From contig JAFLBV010000001.1 of NCBI GenBank assembly GCA_017302895.1, positions 1,364,001 to 1,428,000 of the forward strand: a stretch of 64,000 nt of DNA, written 5' to 3'. The notes below the pieces were generated by a model, which searched no databases, had not been told where the DNA came from, and saw only the letters and a list, made by a program, of their open reading frames with translations. Numbering within the stretch: position 1 is the first letter of the stretch; the number at the start of each line of letters is the position of its first letter. Origin of the DNA: Ignavibacteria bacterium. Lineage in GTDB: Bacteria > Bacteroidota > Ignavibacteria > Ignavibacteriales > Ignavibacteriaceae. A program made the translations under genes and the position numbers. Shown here one piece after another: positions 52,281 through 60,536 of this stretch.

Positions 52281-53399
52281 TCATATTCTGACAAAATTTT
52301 TGCCGGGTAACTGCCTGATCAATCCCTTGAATTCGAGTTGCAGCAGGTTAATTAGGCATTCTGAAACATTCAAGCCTGTAAGGGATGCAATTTCATCAAT
52401 ATGGAGCGGCTGGAATTCGATAGAACTGTAGAGTTTCTCTTCAAACATCGAGAGTTCCTCCAAAACAGGTTCACTCTTTGGCGTTACCGCTGCGTTGAGG
52501 GGTTTTATGTTTAATTCGTCAAGGATGTCTTTGACTTCGATTACAAGTTTGGCTTCACCCCGTTGGATCAAGCGGTTAGTTCCACCCGACTTGGCAGAGT
52601 TGATATTGCCGGGGATTGCGAAAACTGCTTTTCCCTGATCAATGGCAAATTCAGCGGTAAGGAGTGCTCCCCCTTTTTCGGCAGCCTCGACGACGAGAGT
52701 ACCGAGTGAAAAACCGCTGATAATACGGTTTCTTGCGGGGAAGTTGATGGCATCGGGCTTAGTATCGGGGGCATATTCGGTTATTATCGCACCTGATGAG
52801 GCGATTTCTTTCGCAAGTTTTTTGTTTTCTGCGGGATAGATGTTTTTGAATCCACTTCCGAGGACAGCGATTGTTCTTCCGCCTGCCGAAAGGGCGGATT
52901 TATGGGAAGTGGTATCGATTCCCCGTGCAAGACCGCTGACCACGGTAAAACCTTCCTTCACGATACCTTTTGAAATGTCAGATGTTGCCTTTAAACCGTA
53001 AGGGGTTGGGGTTCTTGTGCCGACAATACCGAGGGATTTTTTATCCTGCTCGAGAATTTCGCCGATTACATATATAAGAATTGGAGAATCGTAAATATTA
53101 ACAAGCTGCTGAGGATACGACTCTGAGCCGTAAGCTGCTATCCAGCCGAATGAAGTTACATAATCGTAATCTTTTTTGTAACCGGAATCGAAATCGCCGG
53201 TTTTTACACCTTCCAGAAAACCTTTATAAGCTGAATCGGAGAGTTTGACGCTTTTGGCAACTTCTTTAGCAGGGCTTTCTATTGTTTTTACTCCGGTGCC
53301 ATAGATATCGAGCATCGCCTTTACAGTAACGATCCCGATTTGTTTGCAGTTGAGCAACCTTCGAAGAGCAATGAATTCTTCAATCGGGATTGATTTCAT
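52281..53399 (-). CDS. dprA: DNA processing protein DprA
   Basis: 372 aa. The central Rossmann-like DprA/Smf domain has GIVGTRTPTPYG, VVSGLARGIDTTSHKSAL (about 159-176), TIAVLGSGFKNIYPAENKKL and FPARNRIISGFSLGTLVVEA. The N-terminal 70 residues are a SAM/HhH-like part and the C-terminal 60 a winged-helix domain. DprA loads RecA on incoming single strands during natural transformation. It lies 7 bp downstream of the EutN-like gene in a four-gene operon. Confidence 0.95.
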   Translation of the reverse strand: MKSIPIEEFIALRRLLNCKQIGIVTVKAMLDIYGTGVKTIESPAKEVAKSVKLSDSAYKGFLEGVKTGDFDSGYKKDYDYVTSFGWIAAYGSESYPQQLVNIYDSPILIYVIGEILEQDKKSLGIVGTRTPTPYGLKATSDISKGIVKEGFTVVSGLARGIDTTSHKSALSAGGRTIAVLGSGFKNIYPAENKKLAKEIASSGAIITEYAPDTKPDAINFPARNRIISGFSLGTLVVEAAEKGGALLTAEFAIDQGKAVFAIPGNINSAKSGGTNRLIQRGEAKLVIEVKDILDELNIKPLNAAVTPKSEPVLEELSMFEEKLYSSIEFQPLHIDEIASLTGLNVSECLINLLQLEFKGLIRQLPGKNFVRI

Positions 53400-53406
53400 T
53401 ATTGTG

Positions 53407-53682
53407 TCAAACTGTTACGGAGATTTTATCGACAACACCAACGATTATCGTGTGGACGGGGGATTTTTTATTGTTAATAATTTGCTGTACAGCATCGCCT
53501 TCCTGAGTGACCATCACGATATCACCGGGACCGGCAGAAACATAATCGATGGCGATGATGTCTTTGTTGTCCATGAAGTTCCCCTCGAGGTCAATTTTAC
53601 GGACAAGGAGGAGTTTTTGACCCGTCAGTTCCTTATTTTTAACTGAAGAGACTACATTTCCATGAACCTTTGCGAGGAACAT
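53407..53682 (-). CDS. Solitary EutN/CcmL-family microcompartment vertex-like protein
   Basis: 91 aa, the normal length for EutN/CcmL/CsoS4 pentamer proteins. Family features: N-terminal MFLAKVHGNVVSSVKNKELT, LLLVRKIDLEG, IAIDYVSAGPGDIVMVTQEG (about 44-63) and the C-terminal VDKI. Such proteins cap the corners of bacterial microcompartments. No shell hexamer, encapsulated enzyme or signature regulator is present in the window, and the gene sits between a small membrane protein and dprA. It may have a non-microcompartment role or serve a locus elsewhere. Confidence 0.88.
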   Translation of the reverse strand: MFLAKVHGNVVSSVKNKELTGQKLLLVRKIDLEGNFMDNKDIIAIDYVSAGPGDIVMVTQEGDAVQQIINNKKSPVHTIIVGVVDKISVTV

Positions 53683-53689
53683 CTAAGGG

Positions 53690-53986
53690 CTACTCTTTAA
53701 CTTCGTTCTCTGCTTTGCCCTTTTTGCGAAAAAGAATGGCAACGGGAAGAATAAGAACATAAGCTGCCACGAGGATAAGGGGAGCAGAGACGAGAGAAGC
53801 AGGATTATCCCACGGTTTTTGTGAAAGGAGGACAAAACCTATAATAAGAGCCACAATACCTGATGCGAGAAGGAGATAGTTGACGGTATCGAAATAGATG
53901 TTAAAGGGGGAAGGGCTTTTCCATAAAGGAACCTGCCTTGAAGAAGATCTGCTTGAAGTAGATTTTCCTTGAATTTTTTTTGCCAT
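53690..53986 (-). CDS. Small membrane protein, DUF3098-like
   Basis: 98 aa. A Ser/Arg-rich N-terminus (about 1-25) is followed by two hydrophobic helices (about 33-53 and 64-85) and a charged tail. NYLLLASGIVALIIGFVLLS followed by a short loop and a second helix resembles DUF3098 proteins of Bacteroidota. Function unknown. It is the first gene of the DUF3098-eutN-dprA-mlaF operon, with a 7-bp gap to the next gene. Confidence 0.7.
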   Translation of the reverse strand: MAKKIQGKSTSSRSSSRQVPLWKSPSPFNIYFDTVNYLLLASGIVALIIGFVLLSQKPWDNPASLVSAPLILVAAYVLILPVAILFRKKGKAENEVKE

Positions 53987-54009
53987 GATTGAATCCTAAA
54001 TTATAAAAA

Positions 54010-54033
54010 GCCCGGCAAGGGGGATCGCCGGGC
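54010..54033 (-). terminator. Intrinsic terminator downstream of the 82-aa gene
   Basis: GCCCGGC and GCCGGGC form a perfect 7-bp GC stem around a 10-base loop, followed on the minus strand by TTTTT. It ends transcripts from 54402 and lies just before the DUF3098 start. Confidence 0.8.
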
Positions 54034-54043
54034 AACTTAACTG

Positions 54044-54073
54044 GTTCACCAGTCAGGGGAAGAACTGGTGAAC
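54044..54073. repeat. Second inverted repeat beside the terminator
   Basis: GTTCACCAG and CTGGTGAAC form a perfect 9-bp stem with a 12-base loop. No T-run follows, so it is more likely an operator-like site or an RNA structure than a terminator. The GGTTCACCA word also occurs in the repeats at 1725, 11072 and 12489. Confidence 0.55.
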
Positions 54074-54153
54074 AAATCCGTTAGATAAATAATTCTAATT
54101 GCCCCGGAAATATATGCAAGTTGGGGTAACTATGCAAACTATTTAATTACAGC

Positions 54154-54402
54154 TTATTTAGTGATCTGATAAACTATTTTACGGATGGTATCGAATTGCA
54201 AGTAAGGGTATTCCTCACGGATGGTATCGATAGCATCACCGGCAGAAACTTTACCAGCTCTAAGTTGTTTAAATTTCTTTCTGATCTGATAATCGCGAAC
54301 CGATTTTTCATCAATCAAGCTGTGGCTCGAAAGGAGTTCGTAAATTTCGTCTGAGATAAGATCAGATAACGGGTTTTCGATTTTTGCAACTACGCTTTTC
54401 AT
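54154..54402 (-). CDS. Small conserved-looking protein, unknown function
   Basis: 82 aa, about half charged, predicted mostly helical, no membrane segment. It starts MKSVVAKIENPLSDLISDEI and has VRDYQIRKKFKQLRAGKVSA in the middle, the latter like a short DNA- or RNA-binding helix pair. I do not recognise a family. Two facts support it as a real gene: a GGAG precedes the ATG (CATTGGAGTAGCG on the minus strand) and a GC-rich terminator follows. It appears monocistronic. Confidence 0.65.
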   Translation of the reverse strand: MKSVVAKIENPLSDLISDEIYELLSSHSLIDEKSVRDYQIRKKFKQLRAGKVSAGDAIDTIREEYPYLQFDTIRKIVYQITK

Positions 54403-54703
54403 CGCTACTCCAATGAATTAGTGAATAAATATTAATAAACGCAAAAAGTAACAATCAACGCCTGGTGTGGCAGTCCTGTCGTTATTAATTAAAGGTGTAG
54501 CTAAGAAATTATAAAGGCTCCAAATTTTTCTCTTGCAAAATACGGCTTTTTTTCAATTTACCAAAATATTTGGCGAAAAAAAGAAGTTGTAACACATAAA
54601 TGTTAGTTCTGTCACATCACTCGTACGGTCTGTAATGTATTAGACCAAATAAGATGGGAAAAAGTTCCCAAAAAATCAGGGAGATTTAAATCAGGGTAAA
54701 AAA
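54403..54703. other. Intergenic stretch between the 82-aa gene and the RNase H gene
   Basis: AT-rich, no frame of note, no strong hairpin. It should carry the promoter of the 82-aa gene; nothing else is visible. Confidence 0.5.
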
Positions 54704-55480
54704 CTATTGGCTGAACTCTATGAGGAAGAGGGAGTCCAGGTCCAGGTCTGATTTTTTTGTGAGGGCTTTTGTTGCAAGTTTATCCACATACTCATTCCAT
54801 TTGACGCCCGAATGAGCTTTTACTTTATTCCAGTTCACGGCAACTTTTGTCTTACTGAGTGACTGGAGATAAAACTGTGAGACAGGGGCTTTGGCGTTGT
54901 ATCTGCCTGTAGCTATTTTCCCGATGAGATCAAGATCATAATGAAGTGTTGCCTCACTGATGTTCATTGAGTCGCATTTGACAAGTGCATGAATCACAGC
55001 AGTAAATTCACCGATTATCTGCCATGAGGATGTATGTTCCTCATTTGTTACGAGCCCGGCGGCTTCAAATTTTTTCTCCCCGTTCTGCAGAATAACATAT
55101 GCCCAGGCAGCAGAAGTACCATTGAAAGAGCCGTCTGTATAGATGTGCCAGCCTGCAAGATCGGGTACCACTTCTTCATTCAACTGCGGTTCAATAATCG
55201 TTTGGTAGAGTTGATTAGCAAGGGGGTCAGAAGTTTTGTCGGTTGTAATTTTGAATGTCCCTTTTTTAGGGCTGAACCAGATGCTTACGCCGCCGATTCT
55301 TTTTCCACCTGATTCCAGAGTTAGAAAGGCGTGATAGATGTTTTTGGGATTCAGTCCGGACGACAGGGTTACAGGCAAATCCATATCCTCAATTTCGAGG
55401 GCAAGAAGTGCCGCGATCTCATCACATTTTGCGAGGAGGATTTCATCGTAAGGGTGCGATTTGTTAAAAAGAGAGTCCAA
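54704..55480 (-). CDS. RNase H-fold protein with an N-terminal extension
   Basis: 258 aa. The RNase HI domain occupies about 108-250: Asp116 in WHIYTDGSFN, Glu158 in IGEFTAVIHAL, Asp184 in YDLDLIG and Asp233 in WNEYVDKLA supply the DEDD-type set; a handle-like KVKAHSGVKWN precedes the last one. It should cleave RNA in RNA/DNA hybrids. The first 105 residues (FNKSHPYDEILLAKCDEIAA ... GGVSIWFSPKKGTFKITTD) are an extra domain I do not recognise; the strand-rich part might bind nucleic acid. The gene overlaps the upstream Omp85-like gene by 17 bp. Confidence 0.85.
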   Translation of the reverse strand: MDSLFNKSHPYDEILLAKCDEIAALLALEIEDMDLPVTLSSGLNPKNIYHAFLTLESGGKRIGGVSIWFSPKKGTFKITTDKTSDPLANQLYQTIIEPQLNEEVVPDLAGWHIYTDGSFNGTSAAWAYVILQNGEKKFEAAGLVTNEEHTSSWQIIGEFTAVIHALVKCDSMNISEATLHYDLDLIGKIATGRYNAKAPVSQFYLQSLSKTKVAVNWNKVKAHSGVKWNEYVDKLATKALTKKSDLDLDSLFLIEFSQ

Positions 55481-56777
55481 TGTCGAGTATCAGTTGTGAT
55501 TTACCATTTTCATCGAAAGCTATTTCAGCTCTAGCGACATTATAAGGAAGCACCGAGATGGTGACACCGAAACCGTACCCTTTTTGCATTCTGTCGAGCA
55601 GATATCCGCTTCCGGAGGGTCGGGATATTCCAAGATCTACAAATGCCTGAAAACCAACGCTGACTCTGTAACGGGTCAGGCTCTTGGGTATAACGGGCAG
55701 TTTGAACTCAATCGGAAAATCCTCGAGAACATTGAACCAGGTTTCGAAAGAGCCGGTTATCAGTCCGTTTCCTTCAAGATGGTCATTGTAGTGACCGCGG
55801 ACCCGGTCATCGACACCAAGAATAGAGATATCGTAAAACGGGATGTTTTTCCCGAATGCTTCCCTCATCGCCAGCCGCAACTTCCCGTAGAAAATTCCGC
55901 TTAGATGTCTGTAATTTCTTACATCGAAAGAAAGGATACTGTAATCGACTTCACTGTTGCCGATTCCTTTATAAGTGAAATCGGTACCAAACCATAAACC
56001 ACTCGTCGGGGCGATATTCAGGTTTCGGGTGTCATAATTATATCTGAAGGAGATGAATCCGTAACGGTCAATGTTGGAAGAGGAGGCGTTTATTCCTGGT
56101 ATATAAAGAGGGGTTTCGATATAATTGTAACCTGCGGTGACTGAAACCCTGTGAAAAAGAGAGAATCTTTTACCAAGAGAAACTGCAGCTCTAAGCACCT
56201 GTTGTTTAAAGGACTCGCCATAGACAATTTCCGCAACATCGCTTTTGTTTTTTCTTGTGGTATAACTGACATCCGTTTGGAGGGAAATCTGCTGATCGCG
56301 AAGAAAATAAGGGATATTGTAGTTGAGCGAATAACCGGGGTCATAGCCAAGTTTAGCCCTGCCCGAGAGGAGTTCGTTTCTTCCCCTGAAATTGAAAATC
56401 TTTACATCGAGACCGAAAGAGAGTTTTGTCCAGTCTTTGTCGTTTCTGTCGACAAAAGGGATCGGGTAGATATACCAGCTCTCTTTCACTGCAATTGTGA
56501 GGAGATTTAGGGAATCCTGTTTTGTCAGAATCATGTCAACGGAAGTGAAGAGCTGCAGGCTGTATATTCGTTTCCGGTTGTACTCCAGTATCAGGGAATC
56601 AATTTCATCTCCGGGACCAAACCCGAGTTCGGCGAGGATGATATCGTCGTCGGTGATATCATTTCCTGTAATTGAAATGGAATCAACTCTGAAGATACCT
56701 GTGGCCGAAGTATCCTGACTTAACAGGGACCCGGAAAAGAGGAAAACAAAAAAAAGTGTCAGCGAGGCTTTAATCAA
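55464..56777 (-). CDS. Short Omp85/BamA-like outer membrane protein
   Basis: 437 aa from a TTG at 56777 that overlaps the stop of the upstream CoA-binding gene (TTGA); it gives a proper signal peptide ending SLLSQ, whereas longer in-frame extensions are out-of-frame readings of the neighbour. After the signal comes one POTRA-like unit (FRVDSISITGNDITDDDIIL ... YNRKRIYSLQLFTSVDM, about 28-90), then a beta-barrel region of the surface-antigen/Omp85 kind with RNELLSGRAKLGYDPGYSLN, RYNYDTRNLNIAPTSGLWFG, VRGHYNDHLEGNGL (the VRG(Y/F) motif) and a C-terminal ILDIGLSF. Role in outer membrane protein or lipid handling inferred from fold; not the essential BamA, which has more POTRA units. Confidence 0.82.
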   Translation of the reverse strand: MIKASLTLFFVFLFSGSLLSQDTSATGIFRVDSISITGNDITDDDIILAELGFGPGDEIDSLILEYNRKRIYSLQLFTSVDMILTKQDSLNLLTIAVKESWYIYPIPFVDRNDKDWTKLSFGLDVKIFNFRGRNELLSGRAKLGYDPGYSLNYNIPYFLRDQQISLQTDVSYTTRKNKSDVAEIVYGESFKQQVLRAAVSLGKRFSLFHRVSVTAGYNYIETPLYIPGINASSSNIDRYGFISFRYNYDTRNLNIAPTSGLWFGTDFTYKGIGNSEVDYSILSFDVRNYRHLSGIFYGKLRLAMREAFGKNIPFYDISILGVDDRVRGHYNDHLEGNGLITGSFETWFNVLEDFPIEFKLPVIPKSLTRYRVSVGFQAFVDLGISRPSGSGYLLDRMQKGYGFGVTISVLPYNVARAEIAFDENGKSQLILDIGLSF

Positions 56778-57214
56778 CCGATAGCACCAAATGATTGCAC
56801 AACTTTTTGATTGCTTTTGCAAAAACGATATTCTATAGCTATACATTGATCCTGTATCGTTATGATACCGGCTTCCGCTGCAGGGGCAACTGCCTCGTCG
56901 TTTCTGATTCCAAGCTGTAGCCAAAGAGCTTTCGGTTTTACGGCAAGGACATCATCCATGATTTCAGGGATTCTGTTCGAATTCATAAAAACATCCACGA
57001 TATCGATATCACCCGGGACATCCGTGAGAGAAGGGTAGACTTTTATTCCTGCCATCTCTTTCAAATGCGGATGGACTCCGGAGACATGGTAGCCTTCGTT
57101 TTTCAGCATAAGCGCTATGCGTCCGCTGTCTCTTCCCGGTTTGTCGGAGATTCCGACTATGCAGATGTGTTTTGATGTCTTAAGAAGATTACAGATATCC
57201 ATTAGCTTCACCAT
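56774..57214 (-). CDS. CoA-binding (YccU-like) protein
   Basis: 146 aa Rossmann-fold protein of the succinyl-CoA-synthetase-alpha CoA-binding family. ICIVGISDKPGRDSGRIA (about 18-35), GVHPHLKEMAGIKVYPSL, DIVDVFMNSNRIPEI and the end-of-domain ALWLQLGIRN ... DQCIAIEY are typical. Biochemical role in cells unclear. It is first of a three-gene overlapping unit with the Omp85-like and RNase H genes. The ATG at 57202 is an equally good start. Confidence 0.9.
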   Translation of the reverse strand: MVKLMDICNLLKTSKHICIVGISDKPGRDSGRIALMLKNEGYHVSGVHPHLKEMAGIKVYPSLTDVPGDIDIVDVFMNSNRIPEIMDDVLAVKPKALWLQLGIRNDEAVAPAAEAGIITIQDQCIAIEYRFCKSNQKVVQSFGAIG

Positions 57215-57330
57215 TAATTAAAATCCAAATATAATAATTGTGGATCATTAAAGAGGTGTAAATAGTTGTTAACAGAAAAGAGAGTTGTGAATTATGAGTT
57301 ATTGGTTATGAGTTTTTCTTATTAAAAAGA

Positions 57331-57359
57331 AGAAGGCTGCCTTTTTGAGACAGCCTTCT
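57331..57359 (-). terminator. Intrinsic terminator of gcvP
   Basis: AGAAGGCTG and CAGCCTTCT make a perfect 9-bp stem around an 11-base loop, with a T-rich tract following on the minus strand. It lies about 18 bp after the gcvP stop. Confidence 0.85.
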
Positions 57360-57377
57360 AAAGTGCTTCATAAGAGA

Positions 57378-60254
57378 TTACATGTATTCTTCAATCGGTG
57401 TACATGTGCAAACAAGGTTTCTGTCACCGAGGGCGGAGTTTATCCTTTTTACGGTTGGCCAGAATTTTCCCGCTTTCAGAGACGGAATCGGGAAGGCAGC
57501 TTTTTCTCTGCTGTATGAATGGTTCCAATCGTCAGTCATCAATTCCAGTTGGGTGTGAGGAGAGTTCTTCAGAACATTGTCGTTAACATCAGCGATGCCT
57601 TTTTCGATTTCCGCTATTTCTTCACGGATGGCGATCATCGCGTTGATGAATCTGTCGAGTTCGTAGAGTGACTCACTTTCCGTAGGTTCAACCATAAGAG
57701 TACCGGCTACAGGGAAGGAAACAGTCGGTGCGTGGAAGCTATAGTCCATCAGTCTTTTAGCCATGTCCTCCACTTCAATATGTGCTGAGTGTTTGAACTC
57801 CCTCATATCGAGGATCATCTCATGGGCGACTCTTCCGTTTTTGCCTGAATAGAGGGTTTTGTAGTAACCGTCAAGTTTCGATTTGATATAATTGGCGTTC
57901 AGAATTGCGATTTTTGTCGCATTTGTGATACCCTCGGAACCGAGCATCTTTATATATCCGAGAGAAATTACGAGTATAAGTGCACTTCCAAATGGAGCTG
58001 CAGAAATTGCCGTTACGCCGTTCTCTCCGCCTGTCTTGACGACAGAATGGGAGGGAAGGAAGGGTTTCAGTTGCTCTGCACAGCAGATAGGTCCGACACC
58101 GGGACCACCGCCACCGTGAGGAATGGCAAATGTTTTATGCAGGTTCAGATGACATACATCAGCACCGATGGTTGCTGGTGAAGTCAGTCCCACTTGTGCA
58201 TTCATGTTTGCACCGTCCATGTAAACCTGACCGCCAAATTTATGAATCACTTCGCAAATTTCGATAATCGATTCCTCAAATACGCCGTGCGTCGAGGGGT
58301 AGGTAACCATGAGTGCAGCCAGCACATCCTTGTTTTGTTCAGCTTTGGCTTTCAGGTCTTCCATTTCGATGTTGCCGTGATCATCGCAATTTACTACGAC
58401 AACACTCATGCCTGCCATTACAGCGCTTGCGGGGTTTGTACCGTGGGCTGAGGAAGGAATGAGTACCACATTTCTTTGTAAATCGCCTCTGCTTAGATGA
58501 TATTCCCTGATGACCATGAGTCCGGCATATTCGCCTTGTGCACCCGAATTTGGTTGAAGCGAAACGCCCGGGAAGCCTGTAATATCTGCAAGATGAGCGG
58601 AAAGATCATCTATGATTTGCCTGTAACCTTCCACCTGATAAGCCGGAGCAAACGGGTGAATCGATGCAAATTCAGGCAAAGTTATTCCGATCATTTCACT
58701 TGTTGCATTCAGTTTCATCGTGCATGATCCGAGTGGAATCATCGAATGAGCGAGGGAAAGGTCTTTGTTTTCGAGTTTTTTTACATAGCGAAGAAACTCA
58801 GTTTCCGAATGATATTTTTTGAATACAGGATGAGTTAGGTACTCTGAAGTTCTTGCGAACGGAGCAGAGTATTCTTCAGGTACCAGATCCTTCAATTCAG
58901 AAAGATTGAGTTTGAAATCGTTCATTTCGAAAGCTGTTGTGAAAGCGGAGATAATCTCTATCAGATCCATAATTTTGGTGGTCTGATGTAGAGAGATACC
59001 TACATTTCCATTTTCAAACCAGCGGAAATTCAGATTGAGGCTTTCTGATTCAGTTCTAAGTTTCGCAGCCTGAGCCGGGGTCATTTCGATATGTAGTGTA
59101 TCGAAATAGGTTGTATTGGTTTGTTTGAATCCGAGATCCTTTAGCGCAAGATCCAGCAAACCCGTAAAGCTGTGTATCCTTGAAGCGATCTGGCGAATGC
59201 CTTCAGCTCCGTGATAAACAGCATACATCGAAGCAGTTATGGCGAGAAGAACCTGAGCTGTGCAGATGTTGCTTGTTGCTTTTTCTCTTCTGATATGCTG
59301 TTCTCTTGTTTGCAACGCCATTCTGAAGGCGAGGTTTCCGGCTGAGTCAGTGGATGCACCGATAATTCTACCGGGGATTACTCTCTTATACTTGTCTGAA
59401 CAGGCAAAGAAAGCTGCGTGTGGACCACCAAAACCCATCGGAACGCCAAATCTTTGAGACGAACCCACAGCTACATCGGCTCCAAATTCACCGGGAGGTG
59501 TCAGTAGTGCGAGGGACATCAGATCGGTTGCTACGACAGAAGAGATATTCAGAGCTTTTGCTTTACTGATAAAATCTGAGTAATCCTTCACTTCACCTTT
59601 ACCTGAAGGGTACTGGAGTATCAATCCAAAATAAGAATCATCGAGAGAAGTTGAAGCAAAATCACCGCTTACGAGTTCGATGTTCTTTGGAATTGCACGA
59701 GTTCTTAAAACCTCGAGAGTCTGTGGAAATATGTCGATATCGACAAAGAATTTAGTCGCGGATTTGTTTGTTTTGTTGGCAAAAAGCATCAGCATAGCTT
59801 CGGATGCTGCAGTTCCCTCATCCAATAATGAAGCGTTAGCAATCGGGAGAGCTGTTAAATCTGAGACCATTGTCTGAAAATTCATTAGAGCTTCGAGTCT
59901 GCCCTGTGCGATTTCAGCCTGATATGGAGTATATTGTGTGTACCAGCCCGGATTTTCGAGGATATTTCTTAAAATAACCGCGGGAGTTACAGTCGGATAG
60001 TATCCCATACCAATGTATGATTTTGCAATTATGTTCTTTTTACCTGCATTTCTTAAGTACTCAAGGTATCCGTTTTCAGTCAGGGCATCAAAGTGGGGAA
60101 GTGGTTCTTTTAGTCTGATATGAGCGGGGATGGTTTCATCAATCAACTGGTCAACTGATTCAACTCCTGTTTCATCCAACATCAATTTTATTTCATGTTC
60201 ATTGGGTCCGATATGTCGTTTTTCAAATTTATCGAAAATTTCAAATGTCTTCAT
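57378..60254 (-). CDS. gcvP: Glycine dehydrogenase (decarboxylating), P protein
   Basis: 958 aa, the full-length fused P1+P2 form. It decarboxylates glycine and passes the aminomethyl group to lipoyl-GcvH in the glycine cleavage system. [20 protein letters not shown] opens the protein, [19 protein letters not shown] and the glycine-rich GGPHAAFFA are in the N-half; the PLP lysine is Lys707 in [18 protein letters not shown]. No gcvT or gcvH is adjacent. It is a single-gene unit with its own terminator, divergent from the M3 peptidase gene. Confidence 0.97.
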   Translation of the reverse strand: MKTFEIFDKFEKRHIGPNEHEIKLMLDETGVESVDQLIDETIPAHIRLKEPLPHFDALTENGYLEYLRNAGKKNIIAKSYIGMGYYPTVTPAVILRNILENPGWYTQYTPYQAEIAQGRLEALMNFQTMVSDLTALPIANASLLDEGTAASEAMLMLFANKTNKSATKFFVDIDIFPQTLEVLRTRAIPKNIELVSGDFASTSLDDSYFGLILQYPSGKGEVKDYSDFISKAKALNISSVVATDLMSLALLTPPGEFGADVAVGSSQRFGVPMGFGGPHAAFFACSDKYKRVIPGRIIGASTDSAGNLAFRMALQTREQHIRREKATSNICTAQVLLAITASMYAVYHGAEGIRQIASRIHSFTGLLDLALKDLGFKQTNTTYFDTLHIEMTPAQAAKLRTESESLNLNFRWFENGNVGISLHQTTKIMDLIEIISAFTTAFEMNDFKLNLSELKDLVPEEYSAPFARTSEYLTHPVFKKYHSETEFLRYVKKLENKDLSLAHSMIPLGSCTMKLNATSEMIGITLPEFASIHPFAPAYQVEGYRQIIDDLSAHLADITGFPGVSLQPNSGAQGEYAGLMVIREYHLSRGDLQRNVVLIPSSAHGTNPASAVMAGMSVVVVNCDDHGNIEMEDLKAKAEQNKDVLAALMVTYPSTHGVFEESIIEICEVIHKFGGQVYMDGANMNAQVGLTSPATIGADVCHLNLHKTFAIPHGGGGPGVGPICCAEQLKPFLPSHSVVKTGGENGVTAISAAPFGSALILVISLGYIKMLGSEGITNATKIAILNANYIKSKLDGYYKTLYSGKNGRVAHEMILDMREFKHSAHIEVEDMAKRLMDYSFHAPTVSFPVAGTLMVEPTESESLYELDRFINAMIAIREEIAEIEKGIADVNDNVLKNSPHTQLELMTDDWNHSYSREKAAFPIPSLKAGKFWPTVKRINSALGDRNLVCTCTPIEEYM

Positions 60255-60536
60255 TGTGGCTGTGCCTGTGTTATATAGAATTTAAAAAATATCAACATTA
60301 AAATTAATGAAATCAGGGGGAATAAACTGCAAAGAGGGAAAACGGGACTTATTAATTATTAGTTATGATGTATGATTTGGTTGAGTGAATTGGTGCGACT
60401 CCAATTAAATTTTATATATCTCATGCATTCAGTGTGTGAAGTCGATTCGGATAATTCAGGTGAAGAAAAATTGATATATTTGAGGTTAAGGTTTGCTGAT
60501 TGCAGACAGATTCCAAAACAATTCGACAGCAATAAA
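60255..60536. promoter_or_regulatory. Divergent intergenic region gcvP / M3 peptidase
   Basis: 280 bp between two divergent genes must carry both promoters. A minus-strand reading of glycine-riboswitch-like structure was looked for and not found. A frame on the plus strand joins the peptidase from 60372 but lacks a signal peptide and is not used. Confidence 0.4.

Noticed and set aside
53407..53986. Bacterial microcompartment locus
   Set aside because: Only a single vertex-like gene is present; no shell hexamer or encapsulated enzyme gene occurs in the window.
55464..56924. 49-residue N-terminal extension of the Omp85-like gene
   Set aside because: The extension is a shifted reading of the end of the CoA-binding gene, full of Cys and Ser; the TTG at 56777 yields a proper signal peptide.
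60255..60536. Glycine riboswitch upstream of gcvP
   Set aside because: No tandem aptamer-like conserved core could be recognised by eye; a covariance search would be needed to be certain.
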